Shown here: positions 26,828 through 37,680 of the stretch, piece after piece
How the letters are laid out: every line of letters begins with the position of its first letter
Numbering within the stretch: position 1 is the first letter of the stretch
The notes under the pieces: model-generated
Told to the model about the DNA's origin: nothing
What the model saw: the letters and a program-made list of their open reading frames with translations, nothing else
Databases searched by the model: none
Made by a program: the position numbers and the translations under genes
Assembly (NCBI RefSeq): GCF_020497125.1
Contig: NC_059072.1
Location: forward strand, 270,178,045 to 270,242,044
Direction: 5' to 3'
Source: Mauremys mutica
Taxonomy: Eukaryota > Chordata > Testudines > Geoemydidae
DNA: 64,000 nucleotides

Positions 26828-27378
26828 TTAGTCATTATACCTGATAAACAGATAACAAGGGCAAATCTTCTAAGCCAGTAGTCAAGCAAGGAGAGTTCCT
26901 CAAACTGGCACCCTTGCCTCAAAGACACTCCTTAACACTAGCCTTATACTAGTGACAGAGAATTGGGCTGCCTTCAGTCTCTATATTTTGGTGAGATACA
27001 CTGACTTGACATAAACATCCTTCTTGACAGGACAAATGAAGAGACCATCACATCTCCTGGAAGACTAATGCCTTTTTTATCCCAAAACTGCATCCCACAA
27101 TTGCAACCGATGTTATCAATGGGCCTGTTATTTAGAAGCCTTCTTTCAGTTCATAAAAAGTAGAGAGAATGTCACATATCATTGTAGCTGAATACCATAG
27201 TATTCTAATTTAGATGAAATAGAGCATTAATAGCATGTCTCAAAAATACAAGGACCTGTGCACAAACTGCATTCACAATTACTATATTTATGATTATCTA
27301 TCTTCAGGAGCCTAATGCAGTCAAGGTGCTGAGCACCTTCAATTGCATATGAAGTCAATAGGAATTGAAGGTGCCTAG
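26828..27378. other. Intronic sequence, no recognised feature
   Basis: Non-coding sequence between the Harbinger derivative and the mariner-like MITE. Nothing recognised. Confidence 0.4.
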
Positions 27379-27570
27379 TACACCTCTACCTCGATATAAC
27401 GCTGTCCTCAGGAGCCAAAAAAATCTTACCACATTATAGGTGAAACCGCGTTATATCAAATTTGCTTTGATCCACCAGAGTGTGCAGCCCCCCACCCCGG
27501 AGCACTGCTTTACTGTGTTATATCTGAATTCATGTTATATCGGGTAGCGTTATACTGAGGCAGAGATGTA
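27379..27570. mobile_element. Tc1/mariner-superfamily MITE (reverse of 45296 copy)
   Basis: TACACCTCTACCTCGATATA opens the element, and its right end is the decayed inverse (TATACTGAGGCAGAGATGTA). TA lies at both outer ends, as expected for TA-targeting transposons. Internal words GCGTTATATC and GGTGAAACCGCG match the 45296 copy in the opposite orientation. Non-coding. Confidence 0.75.
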
Positions 27571-27891
27571 TCTGACAGGGTCTGGCCTAGAAAGTAAAAT
27601 ATCTGGTCCAAAAAGAAATAGGAAATCTTAACTAATCATGAAACAGACAGGAGTCATGCACATGTTCTAATGACAAAAAGTTGTTAAGGATGAGTATTTA
27701 CACTAATAGTTCAAATTTGTGTGCAATTTACTAGACCTACACAAGAGAAAATGGATCCTGGGAGAAATGTTTCAAGGTCTTAGCCAAAGTTTTCCCTTCA
27801 GTACTGAATTCTGTAGGATGTCTAACGTACCCATATTCCATCACTGAGCTAGGTTCCCTGGATTTTTAAAGGTAGACACTTCATGTTAAAC

Positions 27892-28649
27892 CAGGGCAGA
27901 CTGATTTAAATCAAGATGATCAAATCACCAAGTGGAAGGTCTCATTATAAATCATCATCTACTTTAATCAAATTTTCCATTTGTAATTGAGTAAATGTCT
28001 AGAGAAAGATGCATTGTCACTAGTTGATATAACTATTAAAATATATTCATTTACAACTAAATGGAACCTTTATGCAAGAGTTGGTACATCTTTTTGTTAC
28101 CTAAGGGGATACACTATAACTATAAATATGTATTTAAGCAATTATATGGCTTAATATTTCCAGATGCTTATTAATTAAATGCACACTAGCTTGTTAGAAA
28201 ACAGTGAATGATATTGCTTATTTAGATAATTTTTTCTCATAATTTGCATCAAACTGCATTAGTATGGTAATTGGAATTTAATTAAACACAACAGCATATA
28301 CATTTTATTTTTATTAAACAAAACAAGCCCTTAATACAGTTCATAACCCATTGTGCCATATTTACAAAGCTTGACCTACAAATGTAAGATGTTTTTCCCC
28401 TGGTTCTTTCTATATATAGAAAAGCAGTCTTTAAGTCAAAGTTTTTGATAGAAGCTCATGGAATCAGCCTATTTATTTTTTATTTAAATGTTGTGAGAGA
28501 TGAGTAGTTTAGGGCTTACCATATTTTGTATTAAATTTCATTTTAAACAAGTTTAGTTTAAAAAAGAAAAAATATATAGTTTAAATAAAATAAAAAAAAT
28601 CAGATTTAAATTAAAATCCATTTAAAAAATCATCTATCTTTATCCACCA
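27892..28649. mobile_element. Old AT-rich hAT-like element
   Basis: It starts CAGGGCAGACTGATTTAAATC and ends TTTATCCACCA, a decayed form of the CAGGGTGGAT... / ...TCCACCCTG ends. The flanks TGTTAAAC and TATTAAAC match at 7 of 8 positions. The interior aligns with 40600-40765 (TGTTAGAAAA-AGTGA-TGAT and AAACTGCATT... TGGAATTTAATTAAA). No coding capacity remains. Confidence 0.6.
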
Positions 28650-29497
28650 TATTAAACTGCAGATCTATGACATGCACACTTAGAGAAGAGAATCAGCAAG
28701 CGGTGATTTCAACCTAATTAGTTGCATCATTTAGAGTCAAGATCGTATCTAGGACTTGTTTGGATCATTCAAAGTATCAAATGATCAAACTAAAACCTTG
28801 ATTCACTAATAAAATAACTGACAAGTTCCTGAAAAGGCATCATACAGAATTTCCATTACAAGGGACTGTATCATAAGAAGAGCTTTCTTTAGATGAAAAC
28901 TACAGATAATGTAGTGAGCCAAGTCCATACAGGTGAAAGAGTGATCATTCAAAGGCATACCTTCTTTGAATGATTACATTTTACATTATGTTTCCATAGT
29001 GTTACATTATCATTTCTGCACAACTGTAAGTCTGTGACTCAGAGCAGAACAAAACTCACTAATATTGCTTCAGAGGGAGTCGAGTTAACATCTTCAGTTC
29101 TGATCTCTATGGGTTTTCACTCCTGAGTTTCATTTTTTGTTTCATGTTTGAATGAACCCCAAATCTCAAAGCACAACTCAGGGCTTATGTATATGAACAC
29201 TTAATGCCCAGCAAGCTGGAGGATAAATCTACCCTGCACTAGCCTTCCATGCAGTAATCATCCATGTGAACACTACTGCCGTGCACTAAAAGTCCCATAA
29301 TATACTTTAATCTACTCCCATTTGGAACGTTTCACCTGGATCTAAACAAACTATGTGTAACTGACAAATTTGTGTGGTTCTGAGGCCAAATCGACAACTA
29401 GCCCATGTTTGTGGAAAATTGGATCCACTTGCCCAGAACCATGAGACAGACCTGGTCGGAGTTGAGGTTTTGCAATGAAATTATCATACAAAGCTAT
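28650..29497. other. Intronic sequence with a possible MITE relic
   Basis: Mostly unremarkable AT-rich sequence. The stretch 29180-29290 (CAGGGCTTATGTATATGAAC, then TGCACTAG words) resembles 1775-1960 and may be a decayed Harbinger-type MITE. Confidence 0.35.
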
Positions 29498-29693
29498 GGG
29501 GGAGGGATAGCTCAGTGGTTTGAGCATTGGCCTGCTAAATCCAGGGTTATGAGTTCAATCCTTGAGGGGGCCACTTTAAGGAGCTACAGCAAAATCAGTA
29601 CTTGGTCCTGCTAGTAAAGGCAGAGGACTGGACTCAATGACCTTTCAGGGTCCCTTCCAGTTTTATGAGATAGGTATATCTCCATATATTATT
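29498..29693 (+). mobile_element. tRNA-derived SINE, cryptodire (Cry) type
   Basis: The head GGGATAGCTCAGTGGTTTGA contains the A box and GAGTTCAATCC the B box of a tRNA-like promoter. The tail reads CTGGACTCAATGACCTTTCA, ending CTTCCAGTTTTATGAGATAG, the tail of one Cry SINE subfamily. It is a transcribable-type SINE head but not a functional tRNA gene: no cloverleaf 3' half is present. It is diagnostic of hidden-neck turtles. Confidence 0.88.
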
Positions 29694-29832
29694 TATAATG
29701 TACATGAACTGCAGGACACATACTCAGATACCATGAATGGGGAAGAGGCAGAAAAAGATTCTGGTGCATTAATATAGGGGATAAAATACTTTTTTTTAAT
29801 TTTAGGCCCATAGGAACTGGAATAATTTAGTT

Positions 29833-30147
29833 CAGGGGTCAGCAACCTTTGGCACGCGGCTCACCAGGGTAAGCAACCTGGCAGGCCGGCCCGGTTTGCT
29901 TACCTGCCGTGTCTGCAGGTTCGGCCAATCGCCGCTCCCACTGGCCACACTTTGCCGCCCCAGGCCAATGGAGGCAGTGGGAAGCGGCGGACAGCACATC
30001 CCTCAGCCTGTGCCACTTCCCACAGCCCCCATTGGCCAGTGGGATCCGCGATCGGCCGAACCTGCAGACATGGCAGGTAAGCAAACCAGGCCGGCTTGCC
30101 AGGGTGCTTACCCTGGTGAGCCATGTGCCAAAGGCTGCCAACCCCTG
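29833..30147. mobile_element. Palindromic GC-rich hAT MITE
   Basis: Starts CAGGGGTCAGCAACCTTTGG and ends CCAAAGGCTGCCAACCCCTG. Flanks ATTTAGTT and ACTTAGTG match at 6 of 8. The arms are near-complete inverse copies (each with GTTTGCTTACCTGCC or its inverse and GGCCAAT words), so single strands could form a long hairpin. Confidence 0.85.
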
Positions 30148-30164
30148 ACTTAGTGTTATACCAA

Positions 30165-30299
30165 TATAATAAAAACCAGCAGGATCTTATTAAAAGGGAT
30201 AAGGCAAAGATGCCACATTTATTGCAAATATAATAATAAGGCAAAAGATAAAAATAAACATTGTTTTACTACTTATTCCTATTACTACTTATTTCTTAT

Positions 30300-30333
<34 letters not shown>

Positions 30334-31050
30334 TCATTCACACAATCATTCATTCAAGTTCTTATAGGTGTTATAGTTACCAGCCTAGAAGTTGCTCATG
30401 CCAAGTTACTGGCCAGGTATCTTTGTCATGAGGATGGAGCCGAGTCTTTGTCAGATGCACCTGATGCTCCTGGAGGTTGGCAGCAGAACCAGAGACTCAA
30501 AGTCCTCAGTTTTTAGAGTCCATTTTTATAGGAATTAATTCCTGTGTTAGTCTATGGGAACCGTTTAATCCTGCTGTTGTTGGCTCAATCAGCAGATGGC
30601 ACATTCCTGGTGGCTCCACACTGTCTAAAGTGGCACATTCCTTCCAGGTGTTTGGGCTGGATCCCAGTTTACCATCCGGGGGTTGTCTGGTGGTCCACTT
30701 GACACATTCTTCGGCCAATGGATCCTTTCTAGGCTGGCACCTCCCTAACCATTCACGTACATCAAACATTCATCAACATACATTTCATATCTTAACCATA
30801 TTTTAATTTACTGTCTCCACCACTTTTGGGGTGTGTGTTAATTCCTATGAGATTCCCGGCCCTGTAATCACAGAGGGTGGGGGTCTGCTTAAATTGTATC
30901 AATTACAGCTTAAGGCTAGCATAGTGTTTACTTCAAAAACAAAGTCAATTAACTTGTTTGTAAGTTTTACATAGTAATAGAGTATCTTTCACAGGACAGA
31001 TACAATCAATGGTTTCTGCAGACAGGAGCTTACACGTTTTAACAGAAGAA
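30165..31050. mobile_element. Probable LTR-derived repeat
   Basis: I recognise this as a common turtle LTR-type repeat: ATCTTATTAAAAGGGATAAG near 30183, CTTATAGGTGTTATAGTTAC near 30361, and GGCTCAATCAGCAGATGGCA near 30582. A (CA)(TA) microsatellite at 30300-30332 lies inside it. Exact ends, orientation and target duplication were not determined. It has no coding capacity. Confidence 0.45.
30300..30332. repeat. Compound (CA)n(TA)n microsatellite
   Basis: Seven CA units followed by about nine TA units. Confidence 0.9.
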
Positions 31051-31240
31051 CTAAAAGATTTTTGTACTTGGTGAAACTGGGGGTCACTGTCACTTGGGGG
31101 AATCACTGTTAGTATCTTCTTTAATATCTCTACATTAGTTTATGAAAATTCCTACAGCAACTTGATAATATTAAGCTAAAGTAAAAGCTGCCAGATTCAG
31201 AATAAACCTTAATATAGGCAGTCAACTATTTCCAGGCTGG

Positions 31241-31325
31241 CATAGAGTCATAGAATATTAGGGCTGAAAGAGACCTCAGGAGGTCATCTAGTTCAATCCC
31301 CTGCTAGCAGACTACCAAGCTAAAC
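31241..31325 (-). mobile_element. CR1 LINE 3' end fragment
   Basis: ATAGAGTCATAGAATATTAG, then GACCTCAGGAGGTCATCTAG and CAATCCCCTGCTAG. This is the inverse of the CR1 3' tail with its terminal octamer-like repeat. Very short 5'-truncated copy. Confidence 0.85.
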
Positions 31326-31341
31326 TTCAAGGCTGAAAGAG

Positions 31342-32385
31342 CATGTCTACACAGCTGTGAGGGATTGTTCCCAAGGCAGGTGGAGAGACTCATGATACCT
31401 CAATTCAAGCTAGTGTAATAAAAATAGCAGTGTAGATGTTGTGGCACTGGCTGGGCTAGCTTCCTGAGCTTGAACCCAGGGGATTGGGTTAGGGTTGCCA
31501 ATTTTCTAATCGCACAAAACCAAACATGCTTGCCCCACCCCCTTCCCGGCTCTGTCCCCACTCACTCCATCCCCCCCCAAGCCGTCGCTGGCTCCCTCTC
31601 TTCCACCCTCACTCATGTGCTCATTTTCACCAGGCTGGGTCAGGGGGAGAGGGCTCTGGGGTGGGGCCGGAGATGAGGGGTTTGATGTGCAGGAGAGGGC
31701 TCTGGACTGGGGCCAAAAGGTTTGGAGTGCAGGAGGGGGTTCTGAGCTGGGGCAGGGGGTTGGAGTGTGTGTGGGGGGGGTGGGCTCTGGGAGGGAATCT
31801 GGTTGTGGGAGGGGGCTCAAGGCTGGGGACAGGGGGGTTCTAGTGTGGGAGGGGATGCGAGGGGTAGGCTCTGAGAAGGAGTTAGGTGTGGGAGGGGGTG
31901 AGGGGTGCAGGCTTACCTCAGGCATCTCCCCAGAAGCAGCAATGTATCCCTGCAGCTCCTAGGTAGAGGTGCTGCCAGGCAGTGCTGCACCCATCCGCAG
32001 GTGCCACCCCACAGCTCCCATTGACTGTGGCTCCCAGCCAAGGGGAGCTGCAAAGCTGGTGCTCGGGGCAGGGGCCGCACCTCTGTTTAGGAGCCACAAA
32101 GACATGGTGCCACTTCTGGGGAGCCATGTGGAGCCTGCCAGCCCCACACCAACTGGACTTTTAACGATCTAGTCAGCAGTGCTGACCAGTTCCACCAGGG
32201 TCCCTTTCAACCAGGTGTTCCAGTCGAAAGAACGGACACCTGGAGACCCTAAATTGGGTGGGCTTCGACTCTGGCGGCTAGCACAAGTTGCCACCAGTGC
32301 CACAATGTCCCCACTGCTATTTTTAGCATGCTAACTTCAGTCTGGGAATATCACCTCCAAACTGCAATGTAGACATACCCAAAGA
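31342..32385. mobile_element. Harbinger-type MITE split by a hAT insertion
   Basis: The left part has GAGCATGTCTACACAGCTG and the right part AATGTAGACATACCCAAAG, giving the (T)GTCTACA / TGTAGACA inverted ends of this window's Harbinger-type MITEs. Internal words AAAAATAGCAGTGTAGATGT (31427) and CCACTGCTATTTTTAGCATG (32310) are inverse copies. The hAT at 31490-32251 sits between them. With it removed the MITE is about 280 bp. Confidence 0.65.
31490..32251. mobile_element. hAT element nested in a MITE
   Basis: Begins TAGGGTTGCCAATTTTCTAA and ends CACCTGGAGACCCTA. Flanks GATTGGGT (31482-31489) and AATTGGGT (32252-32259) agree at 7 of 8 positions. The interior is G/C-strand-biased: long G-rich runs with GGGGTT-GGAGTG words. 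Its left end equals the inverse of the right end at 52560-52593, so both belong to one family. Open frames inside (for example a Pro-rich one on the minus strand) reflect composition, not genes. Confidence 0.8.
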
Positions 32386-33512
32386 GCTCTCTGCTTAAAC
32401 TCTCAGGCTAACTTCAGTCCCTGGCTGACTGGGGCTTCCAAACTGCAGCAGGTCTCTCTGTCTAACCCAAGACCCAGAAAAGAATGACTCAAGGGTGAGG
32501 TAAGTTTTACAGCTCTTGAAACCACTCCCACTGAACTCCAGCCAAACAGCAATCACACAGATTGATGTACCAGTCTGTCCAGAAACATAAAAGCAGGTAA
32601 ATTGTATGTGGTTTCAGGTTTTCCACAGGAACTCCTAAGAAGATTATGTTGGTATGCATTTTCTATGAAAAAAAAAAAAAGAAGCTAGCAGTCAGAATAG
32701 TACTTAGTTCTTTCATACCTGCACCGATGCTGAAAGTTCAAGCATACAAAGTGAGAAAAAGAAAAGTTTTAAAGAAGGTCTGGTCAAATGTCTTTCCCTC
32801 CCCCATTCTCATGGAGAATTTTGACTCTTGAAACTCTGAAAACCCCAAACCAAGTTTGTTTTTTTTCATTAAAATTTAACAATAGTCAAAAGCCCAATTT
32901 AAAGAAAAAGTTGATAACAAATTTTCAACCAGATCTAGTTTAAAGTTCAACGTGAAATCTCCCCCTATTGCTTCTGCCTTGAAATGTTGTTTCTGTTTTA
33001 TAGCTATATAAAATATGGTTTATGTGTATGAACTATTTGTCAATTAGCAGACTAAATAAGAAAAACTGAATTTTAATACAACCTTAAATATAGTCTTTAG
33101 ATTTTGTTTTATATTCAAGAATCCTTGAGATCTACTAAGTAAACCAGGTTCAAAAGTAACGTTTCACTCATTTAAAAGCTATTAATGTTTATAATTAGGC
33201 AAAGTGAAGCTTTAAAAAATATTTTAACTGCAACTTTTCAAAAAGTTCAACCAAACTTTCAAATTATACATATTTTATGTCAGACAACTGTTGGTTTCTG
33301 GAGTGAACAGGATACACATCCACATAGTGTGAAGCACAAAAACAGTAGTGGATTATAAAACTGCAGTTCTCCAGGCAGAACTTTCAAATACACCTCTAGT
33401 AACTGTAGGGTGAACATGTTTTTTTTCCATTAATATATGTTTATGGATTTAAAAAACATAAAATAAAGACAGGTGCTTTCATGATCAAGTCCATGCCAAC
33501 TATGGTGTATTA
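32386..33512. other. Intronic sequence, no recognised gene
   Basis: AT-rich, with an A run near 32668-32681. No recognised repeat, RNA gene or exon. Confidence 0.4.
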
Positions 33513-33791
33513 CAGGGGTTGGCAACCTTCGGCACACGGTCCATCAGAGTAATCCGCTGGCGGGCCGCGAGACATTTTGTTTACATTGACTGTCCACAGG
33601 CACGGCCAGCCGCAGCTCCCAGTGATCGCGGTTTGCCGTTCCCAGCCAATGGGAGCTGCGGGAAGCCGCAGCCTGTTGACATTGGGAGTTGCAGGGGGTC
33701 GTGCCTGTAGACGGTCGATGTAATCAAAATGTCTCATGGCCCACCAGTGGATTACCCTGATGGGCCACATGCCAAAGGTTGTCGACACCTG
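33513..33791. mobile_element. Palindromic hAT MITE
   Basis: Starts CAGGGGTTGGCAACCTTCGG and ends AAAGGTTGTCGACACCTG. Flanks GTGTATTA and GTGTATCA match at 7 of 8. Arms are inverse copies with ACATTTTGTTTACATTGACTG at left and its decayed inverse at right, which separates it from the 16494/29833 subfamily. Confidence 0.85.
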
Positions 33792-33899
33792 GTGTATCAT
33801 AACCAGTCATCATAAATTTACATACTGTGCACCATATCTAGACACACACCCCTTCAGGGAATAGATTTCCCTCAGATGCTGTGCTAACAAAATAAAATT

Positions 33900-34340
33900 A
33901 AGGTCCTTACCAAATCTGTCAGGTATTGCTGAGGGAAGAGGAAAATGGACCTGGCAAACCCAGAAAGAGGGGGAAGCTGTAGAAAGAAGCCCAGGGAAAC
34001 AGCAGCAAGGTATAAGACCGTACAGACATTCACTGCTTATTATTGGGTCCCTGGGCTGGAACCTGGAGTAGAGGGCAGGCCTAGGTTCCCCTACTAACTA
34101 CTGGGAATTGGCATAAGGTGTTGGAGATGTCAGTCAGTCCACCAGCTGGTCTGGAGGGACTTTGACTTCCCTGGAAGGGGAAGATCTTAATCACCTTGCT
34201 GGAAGGCCAAGCCAGAAACCGGAAGCTGCAGCTCTGGGAGTGAGAGACACCCCAGAGTGAAAGAGACAAGGAGTAGAGACATGGCCAGAGGAGGTCAGGC
34301 CCTGGCAACAGCTAATCCCCAGAGCTGCCAAGAAGTTTTG
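33900..34340. repeat. Possible LTR-element-derived sequence
   Basis: The stretch containing TTGGGTCCCTGGGCTGGAAC and AGTAGAGGGCAGGCCTAGG looks like internal sequence of a turtle LTR retroelement that I have seen before. No termini or frames can be shown here. Confidence 0.3.
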
Positions 34341-36275
34341 GGTCTTGAATTTTTAATCTTAATGTTGAAATTTTAGGGAAAACCCACCAAAACTGGGTAG
34401 GATAAAAGCTGAAGAGCTCAAAGTAACATTTCTCTGTTTTGTGATTCCCTCAACTTCAGCAGGCTATGCCTATGTCCCAGGTCATTTTAAATTAGTACTC
34501 TCTGTGGGAGAGCATTCCAAAAAGACTTATTCCTGCCTGAAAAGGCATATTCCCAGCCCTCCAAAAGGAAGAAATATTATACCCCACTGTCAACACAGGC
34601 CTGCACTGCAGCACATTCCTTCAACTGAGAGAAAAGAAAATAATGCCACTGAGACCTTCTCAAGCTGCCTATACTGTGGTAATCCAGCTTCATGCATTCC
34701 ATTTATTAGCAAAGGCCATTTGAGAATTGAATTCTGACCTCCTACATGGTTAGACAGAATAGCTATTTTAGTTCACTAAAACAACCAATTCAGTGATATT
34801 CCTTACCAGACTTGGATAGTTTGTTTTGCTTAATTAATCATGATTTTCAGCACAGCGGGAAAAGCCAATGAGCTAAACTCTATGGAGAGCAGAAACAACT
34901 TGGATACAGGCCTTTGTTTATTTCCCTTTCAAAGGATAAGTGAAAGTTGCATGTTAAACTCTGCACATCATTTATATGAACCATATAAAAACGTAAGATT
35001 AAAAATGTAGAAATTAGACTGACAGTATTAAATCTATACATTCTCAGATATTTGTTGGTATCTTCCTTGGGAAAAGTCCACAAGCATTTCTTTTTTAGTT
35101 CACATGTGCAAATCTAAATATTCTGAAGAGAACATGCAGAATTTCCAAAGGGTTAAATATTTGTTTTTACCATGCATAACCATGTGTCCTTGGCCTGTGT
35201 CCCAGGGCTCAGAAAGAAGGAAGGTGACGGTCTGGGTAATCTATCTATGAACAAGAAAGAAGGCAACACTATTTGGCAAACAATCTTGTAGTAAACTGCA
35301 CTTTACTGGAAATATTTATATTTTGCTCCTGAAGAAAATACAAATATATCAAGGTAATTTGAAATGGGTGTGGGAGGTTAAGACTTTTTTTTAAAAGGGG
35401 ATTCTAGAGTTATTATTTCCAAATAAATATTTTAACCTATCTGCCATTTGGAATAATCTGTTTCAGTGTAAGTCTTAGAAAATATACCCTTCAGAAATAT
35501 TTGTTTGTACTCCAGGAATTAATCATCCCTGGCAGGGCTGATTTAGCAACATCCAGAGAGGATATGATCCTTCAGCATAGTTTGTTGGGAGAACTTTAAT
35601 AAGGAGCCTCAGAAAGCCCCCTGCAGCACATCATTGACAAGACTTGCCTGTCACAGAGTCAAGTCCTGATGTCCTTACTAACTTGTTATACATGCAAACT
35701 CCCTCCGATTGTCACCATTTTGTTGAGATCACCTTTGGATAATTTTTCACCTGAACAGGAAGAACATTTTCTCCTTCTTAAAAAAAATAATCCTGTTTCA
35801 CATATTAAATGAAATTTCCAGGAGAACATACAAAACACAGATTGTTGTGAAACTGTAAACATGGGGGTGGTTCCCCCACAACAGCAATTTTATTTTTCCA
35901 CTGAGCTGTACTATATATGATGCAACATACAGTGAGTTTAGATAAAACAGTTTATTTTACCTTTTTACTGAGAGTTAAGATTGTTTCAGTTCTAGCAATA
36001 TTCCCTATATTTATAATGTGGGATATCTGCTCAATCTGCTCATATTTTACCTACTGGTAAAAAGCTAAGAAAAGACTTTAAATGTGACCACTGTAATTCA
36101 TCACATTTCGATTAAGACCACTGAGTCACTCACCCTCATTGATGTCTTATATATTGAATTATTGAAAGCCAGACTTGTGCATCAGATATACAACAAACAA
36201 TACAATTCCCACACCGTCTTCTCAATATAGAAGCCTCAAACAATACAGAATCTGTTACCATTTCCATATACAAAC
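34341..36275. other. Intronic sequence, no recognised gene
   Basis: AT-rich and apparently single-copy. The block around 34800-34960 is repeat-free and could be conserved non-coding sequence, but nothing in the window can test that. Confidence 0.35.
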
Positions 36276-36436
36276 CAGGGCCGCCCAGAAGATTCAGGGG
36301 GTCTGGGGCAAAGCGGGGGAGCTACGGCGCTTGTACTCACGTGGTGGTGGTCCGGGTCTTCAGCGGCATTTCGGCGGCGGCGGTCCCTTCAGTTGATCCG
36401 CGTCTTCGGCAGCACTGAAGGGCCCCCCGCCGCCGA
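36276..36436. mobile_element. Truncated hAT MITE
   Basis: The left terminus CAGGGCCGCCCAGAAGATTC is present, and a GC-rich interior with GGCGGCGGCGG follows. The sequence stops at CCGCCGAATAG without the matching ...CGGCCCTG right end. The right side is deleted. Confidence 0.65.
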
Positions 36437-37680
36437 ATAGGGTGTGTGTAAGTTCTGCACTATAGTCTGTGGCTGGAATTTTTAAAGGAGCCTACAAGAG
36501 GAAGATGCCTTTGAGTGCCCCAAACCTCCTTAGAATATCCCGCCCTACAAATTCAGAGTTTACTTCTTCTGTACTGCTTCAGCCCATATATCTGTATTTG
36601 ATTGAAGTTCTGTCCTAAAAAAAGCTCCTCTTGTTTGATATGGAAAGGCTCCAGAGCCAGATCCTGTATCACCATTCTGAGATTGATATTGATTAACTTG
36701 CACTTCAATTACAGATTGTTAGCCTGAACCTGCTCCTACTGAAATCAATGGGAGTTAATTGTTGACTCCAATGGGAGGAGTATTGGGACCTATATCACTC
36801 CAACAAAGCAAATGTTGCTAACGCTCAAGATTTTTATCATTATTCTTACAATATTATTTGATTTTCTTAAAATTGGCAGCTCACAGTGACATCACTTCAT
36901 GAGACTCTCAGCTCTCATTTAAAATAAAATTAAGTTTCTAGTCTTTGTGGTTCAAAGAAAAATATGTAAGCATGTCCCTAGTGTAACCTAAAGGTTGAAA
37001 AAACATAAGGCAAATAAAAAACCCATCATTTATTATTTTTTCAAAAGTCTACATTTGTGCTAATTGGGTCCTGACTCATTAGAGGTTGGCAATGCTGCTA
37101 AAGTTAACAATGCTTGCTATTTAATTAATAATGTCGGATCAGACATTTTTATTCTTGCATTCCCTACTCTCACCACCTGCAAACAAGATTCTATTTCAAT
37201 AGAAATTAAATGTTATCTTAAAATTCAGAGTCTGCAAAATTTTTATAGCTTGATTGAAAGGTAAATGTTCTAAATTACAATTAAAGCCCCTGTCCTGCCA
37301 TGAGCTCCTTACATATGAAATCAATTGGACTCTGTGCGGTTGAAATGCTCCATTTACATGGATCTCTTTACAGGATCAGGATCTAAAATGCTATATTTGC
37401 ATGGTGATGGGGGGAATGCATTACCACTGCTCTTGGGAGATGGTAGATGACAATGGTTCTCAAGAATTTCTGTGTTTTGCCAGCTATCGTCAACTGTACA
37501 ACTTACGTTTGAAGATTTATAGAACTTGCTAAAGGAGAACATAAACAAAAACAAAACCTATGGTCCCTGGTACCCAGGTCAAGTAATTTGGGCTCATGCT
37601 ACAAGGCTAAACATAGCAGTGTAGACGTTCCTATTTGGGTGAGAGCCTGAGCTCTGAAACCTGGGGAAGAGTGAGAAGCC
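36437..37680. other. Intronic sequence, no recognised gene
   Basis: Non-coding. A possible MITE remnant lies near 37590-37680 (GGGCTCATGCTACAAGGCTA with AGTGTAGACGTTCC). 37060-37260 is repeat-free and could be conserved. No exon seen. Confidence 0.35.

Noticed and set aside
29498..29575. tRNA gene
   Set aside because: A and B boxes are present but the sequence lacks a tRNA 3' half and is followed by a SINE body; it is a SINE head.
29839..30244. Overlapping frames on both strands with repeated CHVCRFG / GRTCRHGR words
   Set aside because: They are the two arms of a palindromic MITE read in several frames; the same words appear at 11459 and 16451.
31506..31962. Proline-rich frame on the minus strand (139 codons) and glycine-rich frames on the plus strand
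   Set aside because: Produced by the strand-biased G-rich interior of a non-coding hAT element that recurs in inverse at 51920-52593.
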